Below the pieces are notes generated by a model, which was not told the origin of the DNA, did no database searches, and saw only the letters and a list, made by a program, of their open reading frames with translations. From Aquimonas sp041395245 (lineage in GTDB: Bacteria; Pseudomonadota; Gammaproteobacteria; Xanthomonadales; Xanthomonadaceae), in contig JAWLAY010000007.1 in the NCBI GenBank assembly GCA_041395245.1, positions 62,001 through 126,000 on the forward strand: a stretch of 64,000 nt of DNA, read 5' to 3'. This document shows positions 1 to 8,031 of the stretch, piece after piece. A program made the translations under genes and the position numbers. The number at the start of each line of letters is the position of its first letter. The stretch's first letter is position 1.

Positions 1-1932
1 TTGCGGTGGCGCCGTCGGCCACGGCAGCGCCGCGCTGGCCGGACCATCGCCAAGCAGGGCTCGGGCCGCCTGCCAGCGATATTGCGCCTCCAGCGTGGCG
101 ACTTCCGCAACGTTGTCGCGGCTCATCACCATCGCCAACGGCTCCTTGTACAGCGCCTGAAAGCGACTGGCCCAGCGTGCGCGCAGATCCTCACGCGAGG
201 CCGCCTTTTCGCGCGCCGTACCCAACAGGGCAATGGCTTCGCGATACGACGCCAGCGCGACATCCCACTGGCCTTGATCGCGCTGCAGACGAGCCTGCGT
301 GAGCGCGATCTCGACACCATCCAGACGGGAGATTTCCGCCGCCGGATGTTGCGCGCGCAGTGCATCGAGATGCGCCTGCGCCTCGCTCCAATTGCCGCGC
401 AGGCGTTCGGCATCCGCCAGCAAGAGTTGCAGGTCGGCGCGGACCGGCGGAGCGCTCCCCTGCAGTGCCAGGACGAGATCCGCATAGGCTGCGGCCCCGT
501 CACCCGCATCCAGATACCACCCGGCGCGGAATCGCAGCAGGTCCTGCCGCAAGGATGTGCGTCGGACCGGATGCGCCTCGGGCAACGCGTCCAGCACCGC
601 TTCGATCTCACGACTGGCCGAGATCGCCTCGTCCATGCGTCCCTGTGCCTGCCAGACCTGGGCCAACTGCAACCGGGTGCTGAGCGTCTCGTAGCTCTGC
701 GGATCGAGACGACGGGATGCGTGCCAAGACTGCGCAAACAACTGCTCCGCCTCGGTCAGCTGCAACTGACGCCACAGCACGTCCGCCAGCGCCGCCCGTG
801 CCTGTGCATGCAGGTTGGTCGCGGGCGCAACCTGGCCCAGAACGCCCAGTGCCTCGCGCGCGTAGCGTTCCGCCAGAACCAGATTGCGCGGGGTCTGACT
901 GAGCGCGATGAAATGGGCGTTGAACGCCGCACGCCCATGTGCCGCACTGTGGCGATCCAGCTCGCGCAGTCGCTGCAGACCCTGTTCCAACTTGGCCATT
1001 CCGTCTGCTCGTCCAAGACGGTCATCGAGAATGCCGCGAAACACCAGCACGTTGGCGGCGTCGATACCCTTCGGCGCGATCCGCGCGCACAAGCGCTCCG
1101 CTTCCGTCAGCCATTGTTCGGCCTGCTCGGGCTGCCGCTGGCGAAACGCATTCAGCGCCAGCGCCAGCGCCGCCCGTGCTCCCCAGAGGTTGTCTTGCTC
1201 TGCCTTGAACAGATCGGTCGCGCTGGACTCCGCGTTCACAAGGTCGCGCAGTTGGGCATAGGCGATGACGCGCAGCGTATTGATCGCGGCACTCGGCACC
1301 GAGGATGCCGACGTGCCGTCCATACGCTGTGCCCAGTCGAGCAGCTCCTGCCCACCGAGCCCGCTTTGCACGGCGTACAACAAGGCGATGCGCTCGATGT
1401 CGGTTGCCGTTTCAAAGACTGTGGGCAAGGTCGTGCGAATGCGCGCGATGTCGCCCTCTTGTGCCCACCGTCGCAGCAGGGCAATCGCCCAGGGCGTGGC
1501 GGCCTCGGGGTCAGCGGATTGCGCTGCGTTCCAACGGTCCTGCAGGAAGGATGTCTGCAGCGTCGCATCCGACGTCAGCGCGTTGCCAAGGCCGGACGCG
1601 GCGTCCACGTGCGGGTCGATGACATCGACCGCCCATTCACCCGCAGGCATCTCCACGCTCTGCCACTGCCCGGATCGCCGCCGACGCAAGGGCAGCGGGC
1701 CTGCTTGCGCGCCGTTCCATTCCATCTGTCGGAAGCGCTCGTGGGTCAGACTCGAATCCCCGGTGTTCGCCAGAACATCGCCAACGCGAAGATCGGCACC
1801 CAGCGCCGCCATTCGCGGCGATACCTGTATGACCACCACGTCCGCACGCGCGTCGGCACAGGCCACGAGCAACCCGAGCATCACTGCTGTGCCGAACCAT
1901 GATCGCCGCGCGGGATCAGTAGGTAGGCTCAT
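1..1932 (-). CDS. exported TPR-repeat protein, probable CHAT-type partner of the ECF sigma factor (C-terminus off window)
   Basis: The minus strand is open from an ATG at 1932 to the left edge with no stop, giving at least 644 codons. The first 31 or so residues form a signal sequence (a hydrophobic run ending LLVACADARA, which also fits a lipobox LVAC). A short PDZ-like segment follows (about residues 35-85, with ALGADLRVGDVLA), then a long helical array rich in alanine and leucine that fits degenerate tetratricopeptide repeats. The last visible residues (YRWQAARALLG) resemble the linker that precedes the CHAT caspase-like domain in many proteins, but no CHAT domain lies inside the window, so that is inference. 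It starts 9 bp after the anti-sigma stop and is probably the last gene of a sigma/anti-sigma/effector operon. The opposite strand is also open here but is only a GC-rich shadow. Confidence 0.75.
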   Translation of the reverse strand, partial: MSLPTDPARRSWFGTAVMLGLLVACADARADVVVIQVSPRMAALGADLRVGDVLANTGDSSLTHERFRQMEWNGAQAGPLPLRRRRSGQWQSVEMPAGEWAVDVIDPHVDAASGLGNALTSDATLQTSFLQDRWNAAQSADPEAATPWAIALLRRWAQEGDIARIRTTLPTVFETATDIERIALLYAVQSGLGGQELLDWAQRMDGTSASSVPSAAINTLRVIAYAQLRDLVNAESSATDLFKAEQDNLWGARAALALALNAFRQRQPEQAEQWLTEAERLCARIAPKGIDAANVLVFRGILDDRLGRADGMAKLEQGLQRLRELDRHSAAHGRAAFNAHFIALSQTPRNLVLAERYAREALGVLGQVAPATNLHAQARAALADVLWRQLQLTEAEQLFAQSWHASRRLDPQSYETLSTRLQLAQVWQAQGRMDEAISASREIEAVLDALPEAHPVRRTSLRQDLLRFRAGWYLDAGDGAAAYADLVLALQGSAPPVRADLQLLLADAERLRGNWSEAQAHLDALRAQHPAAEISRLDGVEIALTQARLQRDQGQWDVALASYREAIALLGTAREKAASREDLRARWASRFQALYKEPLAMVMSRDNVAEVATLEAQYRWQAARALLGDGPASAALPWPTAPPQ

Positions 1933-1941
1933 GCAGAAGGT

Positions 1942-2562
1942 TCAGTCGGCAACCAGATCGAAGGTGAACGGGCCAGCGATGCGTTGGCCCTGACGATCGG
2001 TCACCCACCAGAGATAGGTGCCTGCGACGAGTGCCTTGCTCACTGTTGGCGGAATACGCACTTCACAGTGCTCCACATCGGTCCGCCACAGCGGTTCGCC
2101 GTCGGCACCGGCCAGTTCCATGCGTGCCGCCTGCGCCGAAGGGCAATCCCAGCGCAGTTGTTCGGGCGCGGCAGCGAGCACGGCCTGATCCACCGGCAGC
2201 AGCGCGGCCACCGCATTGCCTCGAAGGGTGCGATCCGGCGTTTGCCGCGGCAGGAACACACTGCCTGCCGCCACCATCAGCAACACACTGGCCGCCATCG
2301 CCCATCCCGCCCAGATGCGTGCTTTCGACTTGCTTGCTCGCAGCGGTACGATCTCGGCATTGTGTTCGCGAGGCGTGTCGGCAAAGGCGTGATCGCTCCA
2401 GTCGACCAGTTCCGCACTCAGGGCGATCAAATCGCTGCAAGCCTGACAAGCCACTGCATGATCCAGCAGCGCGGCGCGTTCGGCTTCACCCAGCTCGCCG
2501 CGCGCCAAGGCCGTCAAGGTCTCGGCATCCGCGCAGGATTGGGCTGCATGTTCGGTACTCAT
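1942..2562 (-). CDS. membrane anti-sigma factor with zinc-finger (zf-HC2-like) domain
   Basis: This 206-residue protein has an N-terminal cytoplasmic domain with the H-x3-C-x2-C signature (HAVACQAC, about residues 34-41) typical of zinc-binding anti-sigma domains. A single hydrophobic transmembrane segment follows near residues 83-103, then a small extracytoplasmic domain (about 105-206) with a WRTDVEHCEV strand. Its start overlaps the stop of the upstream sigma gene by 4 bp (ATGA), the usual coupling of a sigma factor and its inhibitor. The inferred role is to hold the ECF sigma at the inner membrane until an envelope signal releases it. The C-terminal sensor domain is not recognised beyond a beta-rich look. 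Confidence 0.85.
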   Translation of the reverse strand: MSTEHAAQSCADAETLTALARGELGEAERAALLDHAVACQACSDLIALSAELVDWSDHAFADTPREHNAEIVPLRASKSKARIWAGWAMAASVLLMVAAGSVFLPRQTPDRTLRGNAVAALLPVDQAVLAAAPEQLRWDCPSAQAARMELAGADGEPLWRTDVEHCEVRIPPTVSKALVAGTYLWWVTDRQGQRIAGPFTFDLVAD

Positions 2563-3077
2563 GACCTGTCCTCCGTGTCCCGCAGCAAGGCGCGCAACTC
2601 GTCGACACCTCGATAGGCCAGATTGCGTGCGGTGCCATCAGTCATCTGCATGATGCGGGCGATCTCCGGGACAGCATGTCCCATCAGCAATAGTTGCGCC
2701 GGTTGCCGCCGACGTTCCGGCAGGCGCGCCAGTGCGGCGCGCAACTGCGCGATGCGCTCGCTGCCTTGCGCATCGGTTTCGGCAGAACCGCGTTCGTCAA
2801 CCAGCACGGCGGCCAGCGGCTCGCTCAGGCTTTCCTCCTGGCGCACCACGCGCCGCCGCTGCGCATCGATGACGACCGACAGCACGACCTTCTGCACATA
2901 GGACGGCAGATGCTCGATGGTTTTCTCACGCTCCAGCGATTTCCACAGCCGAACGCGGACTTCCTGCATCAGATCATCCAGCTCATCGTCATCCAGCGAC
3001 CGCACATGCTTGCGCAGCAATGCACGCAGACGAGACTCCTGCTGGCGCAACAAGGCGTCGATGGGTGCTGGGTCCAT
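2559..3077 (-). CDS. ECF-type RNA polymerase sigma factor
   Basis: This 172-residue protein has the two-domain layout of sigma-70 group IV factors. Region 2 is near residues 20-80 (DDLMQEVRVRLW, then SYVQKVVLSVVIDAQRRR for -10 recognition). Region 4 is near 110-165 (LPERRRQPAQLLLMGHAVPEIARIM, then TARNLAYRGVDELR as helix-turn-helix). A strong AGAGGAGG ribosome-binding site sits about 8 bp upstream of the ATG. It heads an operon with an anti-sigma factor (4-bp overlap) and an exported TPR protein. Such triads are common in Xanthomonadales, where the sigma factor usually controls its own operon; here autoregulation is inferred only. The 99 bp between this gene and the divergent gene at 3177 would hold both promoters. 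Confidence 0.9.
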   Translation of the reverse strand: MDPAPIDALLRQQESRLRALLRKHVRSLDDDELDDLMQEVRVRLWKSLEREKTIEHLPSYVQKVVLSVVIDAQRRRVVRQEESLSEPLAAVLVDERGSAETDAQGSERIAQLRAALARLPERRRQPAQLLLMGHAVPEIARIMQMTDGTARNLAYRGVDELRALLRDTEDRS

Positions 3078-3176
3078 GGTGCGAAGCCTCCTCTCGCATC
3101 AGTGTGCATGGCTCGATGAGAAATCGCATGCCCGGATGCGTCCATCGGGACAACCATCCCACTGAGAGATTGCATC

Positions 3177-5069
3177 ATGGGTACGTATGCGTTCGCGTTG
3201 AAGCGGGTTGTTCCCGCCTTGATTGCTGGATTGTTGCCGCTTGCGACTCGACCTGCCCATGCCGAGCCCGGGCAGTTTGATCAAGCTGTCATGTCGGGTC
3301 TCCCTGATGCGGAAGCCATCGTCGACATCCATGGTGGCGATCTTGATGGCGATGGCTTGGGCGATCTCTATGTCACTGCCAGTGTCATCACGGTCGGCCC
3401 GGAAGGCGCGCAAGCGGCGGTGCGCGACTGGATACTCTGGGGTGGACCGCAGGGGCCGGTGCTTGGCACCGTGGCACTGGATGCTGCCACACCGCATGCC
3501 GGCGTATCCGCGGCGTTTGCCGACTTCGACCGAGACGGCGACGTGGACATCGTTGTTGCAGGGGGCGCGGTCTATCTCGGCGGCGGAATCATGCAGGATG
3601 CACCGAGCGTCGTGTATGCCAACCTCGGCAACCGTCAGTTCAGCGCCGCCATTCCATTCGGCAACGCCAACCGGAGCGCCGGCCTCGCGGTTTTCGATTG
3701 GGACAATGACGGCGCGGCCGATGTCCTGCTGAGCCACACCGACGGAAGCGTGAGTGTTTACCGAAACCTCGCCGGCGTGCAGGGCAGCCTCGGTTTCACC
3801 CTCACGCAAACGATCATCATCGGTGGCTTGGATGGCCTGCATGCGCCTCTGGCCGCTGCCAATCTCGATGGTGACAATCGACTCGATCTCGTCGTGCTTC
3901 GTCGTGACGACTGGCCACCAAGTCCCGCCGCAGGCGTCGCCTACTTGCGCAACGTCGGTGGTTCAAATCCCTTCCAACCGCTCTTCGACTATGCCTTGCC
4001 GCTCGGCACGCCGATGGATCTGGCGGTCGCGGACCTGGACGGCAATGGTCTGGATGATGTGGCGGTGGCCGCCGCGATGCCGGTTTCGTTTGTCAATCCG
4101 CCAACCGCCGAATTTCGCCAATCGGCTTCGCGATTACTGTTGAGCCAGCCTGGGCCCGGCTTTTCCATCATGGAATCGCCGATGCGCTTTCCGCCATTGC
4201 AGGACTTGCGTATCGAGGCGGCCGATCTGAACGGCGATCTGCTTGACGATCTGGTGCTGACCCACGATCCATGTCCACCCTATCAATGGCTGCGGCCCTA
4301 TTGCCCGGAACCCGACCATGCGGCCCTGACGGTCTGGTTGCGCGCAGGCAACACCTTTCGGAACAACCGACAGTTTCTGGCTGAACGTCATGGCGGGATC
4401 GGGCTGGTCGAGTTGACTGACATGAGTGGCGATGAGCTGGGTGACATCATCACGATGGGGCCGTTGCGCGCCGGGATGTCGAGCAGAGTGCCAGAACCGA
4501 AAGTACCCAACGGCATTCCAACCGCCTTCACCGTTCTTTGGAACGATGGGCTGCTCGGCTATTGGGCTATGTGTGTCGCACAGTGGTTGTACGGCTTGGA
4601 ATCCGATGTTGGCAACGCGCCAGGTCAGATCAACGGCAACTCGGGCTCGCCCGTGATCGACCTCGGCGCGTTCTCCGGTACACGTGATCTGTTGATGCCA
4701 GCCAGCGACGCTGGTGCTCGCCTCATCGCGCGCTACAACACCTTCAGTCCGGAAGTCATCGACCTCGCCATCGCGCATCCGGAACTCGCCGCGGCGGCCG
4801 CGTCGACGCTCGCGCAGTGGAGTCAGCCGGTGCGCGCCCTGCTGAACGGGGATGGGCCGGCCTACACGGTCAGTCAGGAAATGATCGACGTCGTCGACAC
4901 CACGCTGGCGTTGATGTCGCAACACGGCTCCATTGCCCTGCAGGACGTGATTGCCGACGAACGCAGCCGTCTGCCGCCCTTGCCGAGTCTTGTCGGCCTC
5001 GATATGGATGGCTTTCTGGCCGCAACACTGCCGAACAGCCGATTGTTCCGCGATGGATTCGAGGACTGA
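3177..5069 (+). CDS. secreted FG-GAP/VCBS (integrin-like) repeat protein with DGFE tail
   Basis: This 630-residue exported protein has a signal peptide of about 31 residues ending RPAHA. At least seven calcium-binding type loops follow (DLDGDGLGDL, DFDRDGDVDI, DWDNDGAADV, NLDGDNRLDL, DLDGNGLDDV, DLNGDLLDDL, DMSGDELGDI), spaced 60-80 residues apart as in the blades of an alpha-integrin-like beta-propeller. Residues 470-615 form a helical region without recognisable motif. The protein ends NSRLFRDGFED, a tail shared with three other exported proteins in this window. It is probably extracellular or surface-bound, and its ligand is unknown. It stands alone between the divergent sigma operon and a peptidase gene 97 bp downstream. 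Confidence 0.8.
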   Translation: MGTYAFALKRVVPALIAGLLPLATRPAHAEPGQFDQAVMSGLPDAEAIVDIHGGDLDGDGLGDLYVTASVITVGPEGAQAAVRDWILWGGPQGPVLGTVALDAATPHAGVSAAFADFDRDGDVDIVVAGGAVYLGGGIMQDAPSVVYANLGNRQFSAAIPFGNANRSAGLAVFDWDNDGAADVLLSHTDGSVSVYRNLAGVQGSLGFTLTQTIIIGGLDGLHAPLAAANLDGDNRLDLVVLRRDDWPPSPAAGVAYLRNVGGSNPFQPLFDYALPLGTPMDLAVADLDGNGLDDVAVAAAMPVSFVNPPTAEFRQSASRLLLSQPGPGFSIMESPMRFPPLQDLRIEAADLNGDLLDDLVLTHDPCPPYQWLRPYCPEPDHAALTVWLRAGNTFRNNRQFLAERHGGIGLVELTDMSGDELGDIITMGPLRAGMSSRVPEPKVPNGIPTAFTVLWNDGLLGYWAMCVAQWLYGLESDVGNAPGQINGNSGSPVIDLGAFSGTRDLLMPASDAGARLIARYNTFSPEVIDLAIAHPELAAAAASTLAQWSQPVRALLNGDGPAYTVSQEMIDVVDTTLALMSQHGSIALQDVIADERSRLPPLPSLVGLDMDGFLAATLPNSRLFRDGFED

Positions 5070-5166
5070 CCGCCGCACCCTTGGGTGATCGGCTGGCTTC
5101 GGTATCGTCTCCTCGGGGCAGCGGCTATCCTGCGCCGTCGATAACCGCTGTCACGTCGAGGCCCGA

Positions 5167-7938
5167 ATGTCGCGCATTCACGTTGTTCCCTTGCTGCTAT
5201 GCCTGCCGCTGTCGGCGGCCTTGGCCGATTCACTGCCCGAGGAAATCCATCTGGGTGAGCTGACCCAACTCACCTTCGGTGGCGAGAACGCCGAGGCGTA
5301 CTGGAGCTTCGATGGGCAGAAGGTGATCCTGCAGCGCCGTGCGGAGGGCATGGCCTGCGACCAGATCTATACGCTGGAGATTTTCCGCGACGGCAAGGTG
5401 GTCACCGATCAGTCGTTCTCGCCGGTATCGAACGGCAAGGGCGCGACGACCTGCTCCTATTTCCTGCCGGGTAATCAGGAGGTGTTGTTCGCATCGACCC
5501 ATCTGGGTGGCGACGCCTGTCCGCCCAAACCCGACATGAGTCAGGGCTATGTCTGGGCGCTCTACGACAGCTACGACATCTTCAAGTCCAAGCCCGATGG
5601 CAGCGCACTGACCCGGCTCACCGACGCACCGGGATACGACGCCGAGGCCACAGTCTGCGCAGTCGATGGTTCGATCCTCTTCACCAGCGTGCGCGATGGT
5701 GACATCGAGCTGTATCGCATGGATGCCGATGGCGGCAACGTCCAGCGCCTGACTCACAGCCCCGGCTACGACGGCGGTGCCTTCTTCAGCGCCGATTGCT
5801 CGCAGATTGTCTGGCGTGCCTCGCGCCCGCAGGTCGGCAAGGAGCTCGACGACTTCCAGGGCTTGCTCAAGCAAGGTCTGGTGCGGCCATCCAAGCTGGA
5901 GATTTACGTCGCCAATGCCGACGGCAGCAACGCGCGACAGATCACCTATCTGAATGCCGCATCTTTCGCACCGTTCTTCTTTCCCGACGGCAAGCGCGTG
6001 CTGTTTTCAACCAACTATCAATCGCCCGGCGGACGCGACTTCGACCTGTGGGCCGTCGATACGGATGGCACCGATCTGGAGCGCATCACCTACACGCCCG
6101 GTTTCGATGGATTCCCGATGTTCTCGCCCGACGGGCAGCATCTGATCTTCGCCTCCAATCGTGCCACCGCCGAGGGCAAGACCGACACCAACCTGTTTCT
6201 GGCCCGCTGGCAGGCCGCACCGCAAACACTTCCGACGGCGGCCGCCGAACGCTTGATGGCCGATGCCGAATGGCTGGCCGATCCGGCGCGCGAGGGCCGC
6301 GGCATCGGCACGCGCGGACTGGAAGAAGCCGGTGCCTGGCTGGAAGCGCGTATGCAATCGCTCGGGTTGCAACCGGCTGGCGCGGACGGCAGTTTCCGCG
6401 CACCGTTTCCGGTCGTGACCGCCATCGAGCGGGATGCGGAAACCCTGCTGCGCATTGCCGATCAGCCGATTCCTTCCGAGGCCTACACGCCAACCGGCTG
6501 GAGCGCTCAGGCCGAGGTCGAGGGCGATGCGGTGTTGGCGGGCTGGGCGCTGCAGGATGGCGAACTCGGGCTCGACGATTTCGCCGGCAAGGACGTCAAG
6601 GGCAAGATCGTGATTGCACGCCGTTTTGTGCCGGAACACGAAAAGCTCAGCGACCCCGCCGTACAGCGCCGGGTTGGCGATCTGCGCAAGAAGGCCTTCG
6701 TCGCGCGCAATCTCGGTGCCACCGGATTGATCGTGGTGGACTGGCCCGTGCTCAGTGCGCAAGGTGATACCAATGCGCACGCGGCGGCGGGTGAACTGCC
6801 GCCCGAGGCCGCACTGCCCAGTCTGCGCCCGGAAGGATCGGGCGATGCCGGCTTGCCGGTGTTGATCGTCAAGCGCGAGGCGCTGAGTCACGTGTGGGCA
6901 CAACTCGAAGCCGGTCAGACGGTTCCGGTGGCTCTAAATGTCCGTCTGCGCGCCAGCGAGAGCGAAGCCTTCAATGTGATCGGGCGCATCCCGGCCGGTC
7001 GTTTCCCCAGTCAAGGCACCTTGGTACTGGGCGCGCACTACGACCACCTCGGCTATGGCGGTCCCAATTCACTGGCGCCCGACAAGCACGAGCCCCATCT
7101 GGGTGCCGATGACAACGCCTCCGGCACCGCGGTGCTGCTGGAAGTCGCCCGCCAGTTGCAGGCGCGACGCGACAGCCTGCCCTACGACATCGTGATCGCC
7201 TCGTTTTCGGCCGAGGAATCCGGCGTGCTGGGCTCGAATGCACTGGTACAGGCCCAGCCCGACTGGCTGCAGGGTGCCAAGGCCATGCTCAACTTCGACA
7301 TGGTGGGTCGTCTGCGCGACAACCAGGTCTCGGTGATGGGCACCGACAGCGCACCGGAATGGGCGGCCTTGGTGGAAGCCGCCTGCCAGCAGGCGCGCGT
7401 TCAATGCCGCAGCGGCGGCGACGGCTATGGTCCGTCCGACCACATGCCCTTCTACACCGCGGGCATGCCGGTGGCGTTCTTCTTCACCGGCGCGCACGAC
7501 GATTACCACAAGCCCTCGGACAGCCCTGACAAGCTCAATGCCATCGGCATGGCCCGGATCAGCGAGATCGCTGTCGATCTGGTACAGCGTCTGGATGGCG
7601 TGCAACTGAGCTACGCCAAACTGCCACCCCCCGAGGGCAAGGGCGATGCGCGCAGCTTCAACGCCTCACTCGGCACGGTGCCGAACTATGGCGGCCCGCC
7701 GGCGGGCGTAAAAGGCGTGCTGCTGGATGACGTGCGACCCGGCGGCGGTGCCGAAAAGGCCGGCATGCGCCGCGGTGACATCATCGTGCGACTGGGCAAG
7801 TTCGAGATCGGCTCGATCGAAGATCTGATGTTCGTGCTGATGCAATCCAAGCCCGGCGAAACCGTCACCGCCACGGTGCTTCGTGAAGGCCAACCGGTAC
7901 AGCTCGAAACCACCTTCCAGGAGGGCAAGCGACGCTGA
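5167..7938 (+). CDS. exported M28-family zinc aminopeptidase with TolB-like propeller and PDZ domain
   Basis: The protein has 923 residues. A signal peptide (cleavage near ALA-DS, residue 21) is followed by a TolB/PD40-type beta-propeller (about 35-345, repeated LTRLTDAPGYD and FSPDGQHLIFAS motifs). A PA-like insert lies at about 425-600. The M28 metallopeptidase core (about 600-800) shows the zinc ligands and catalytic residues in order: HYDHLGYGG, GADDNASG, SAEESG, FDMVG and SDHMPFY, then HDDYHKPSD. A C-terminal PDZ domain (about 840-918, GGAEKAGMRRGDIIVRLG) ends the protein. The family releases N-terminal amino acids from peptides in the periplasm or outside the cell. The propeller and PDZ probably gate or bind substrate. 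All expected metal ligands are present, so it should be active. Confidence 0.88.
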   Translation: MSRIHVVPLLLCLPLSAALADSLPEEIHLGELTQLTFGGENAEAYWSFDGQKVILQRRAEGMACDQIYTLEIFRDGKVVTDQSFSPVSNGKGATTCSYFLPGNQEVLFASTHLGGDACPPKPDMSQGYVWALYDSYDIFKSKPDGSALTRLTDAPGYDAEATVCAVDGSILFTSVRDGDIELYRMDADGGNVQRLTHSPGYDGGAFFSADCSQIVWRASRPQVGKELDDFQGLLKQGLVRPSKLEIYVANADGSNARQITYLNAASFAPFFFPDGKRVLFSTNYQSPGGRDFDLWAVDTDGTDLERITYTPGFDGFPMFSPDGQHLIFASNRATAEGKTDTNLFLARWQAAPQTLPTAAAERLMADAEWLADPAREGRGIGTRGLEEAGAWLEARMQSLGLQPAGADGSFRAPFPVVTAIERDAETLLRIADQPIPSEAYTPTGWSAQAEVEGDAVLAGWALQDGELGLDDFAGKDVKGKIVIARRFVPEHEKLSDPAVQRRVGDLRKKAFVARNLGATGLIVVDWPVLSAQGDTNAHAAAGELPPEAALPSLRPEGSGDAGLPVLIVKREALSHVWAQLEAGQTVPVALNVRLRASESEAFNVIGRIPAGRFPSQGTLVLGAHYDHLGYGGPNSLAPDKHEPHLGADDNASGTAVLLEVARQLQARRDSLPYDIVIASFSAEESGVLGSNALVQAQPDWLQGAKAMLNFDMVGRLRDNQVSVMGTDSAPEWAALVEAACQQARVQCRSGGDGYGPSDHMPFYTAGMPVAFFFTGAHDDYHKPSDSPDKLNAIGMARISEIAVDLVQRLDGVQLSYAKLPPPEGKGDARSFNASLGTVPNYGGPPAGVKGVLLDDVRPGGGAEKAGMRRGDIIVRLGKFEIGSIEDLMFVLMQSKPGETVTATVLREGQPVQLETTFQEGKRR

Positions 7939-8031
7939 GGGCGTCTGTCAAGCCCTGAACCGGGATATCACAGAAGCGATGTGCTTGGACATCGTTTCCG
8001 CACATCCCCAACCCCCAGGGAGGCTTGTCGT

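Noticed and set aside
1..1902. Plus-strand open frame of 633 codons
   Set aside because: It lies opposite the TPR protein frame, is rich in Arg/Gln/Pro with no domain or start site, and belongs to GC-rich antisense composition.
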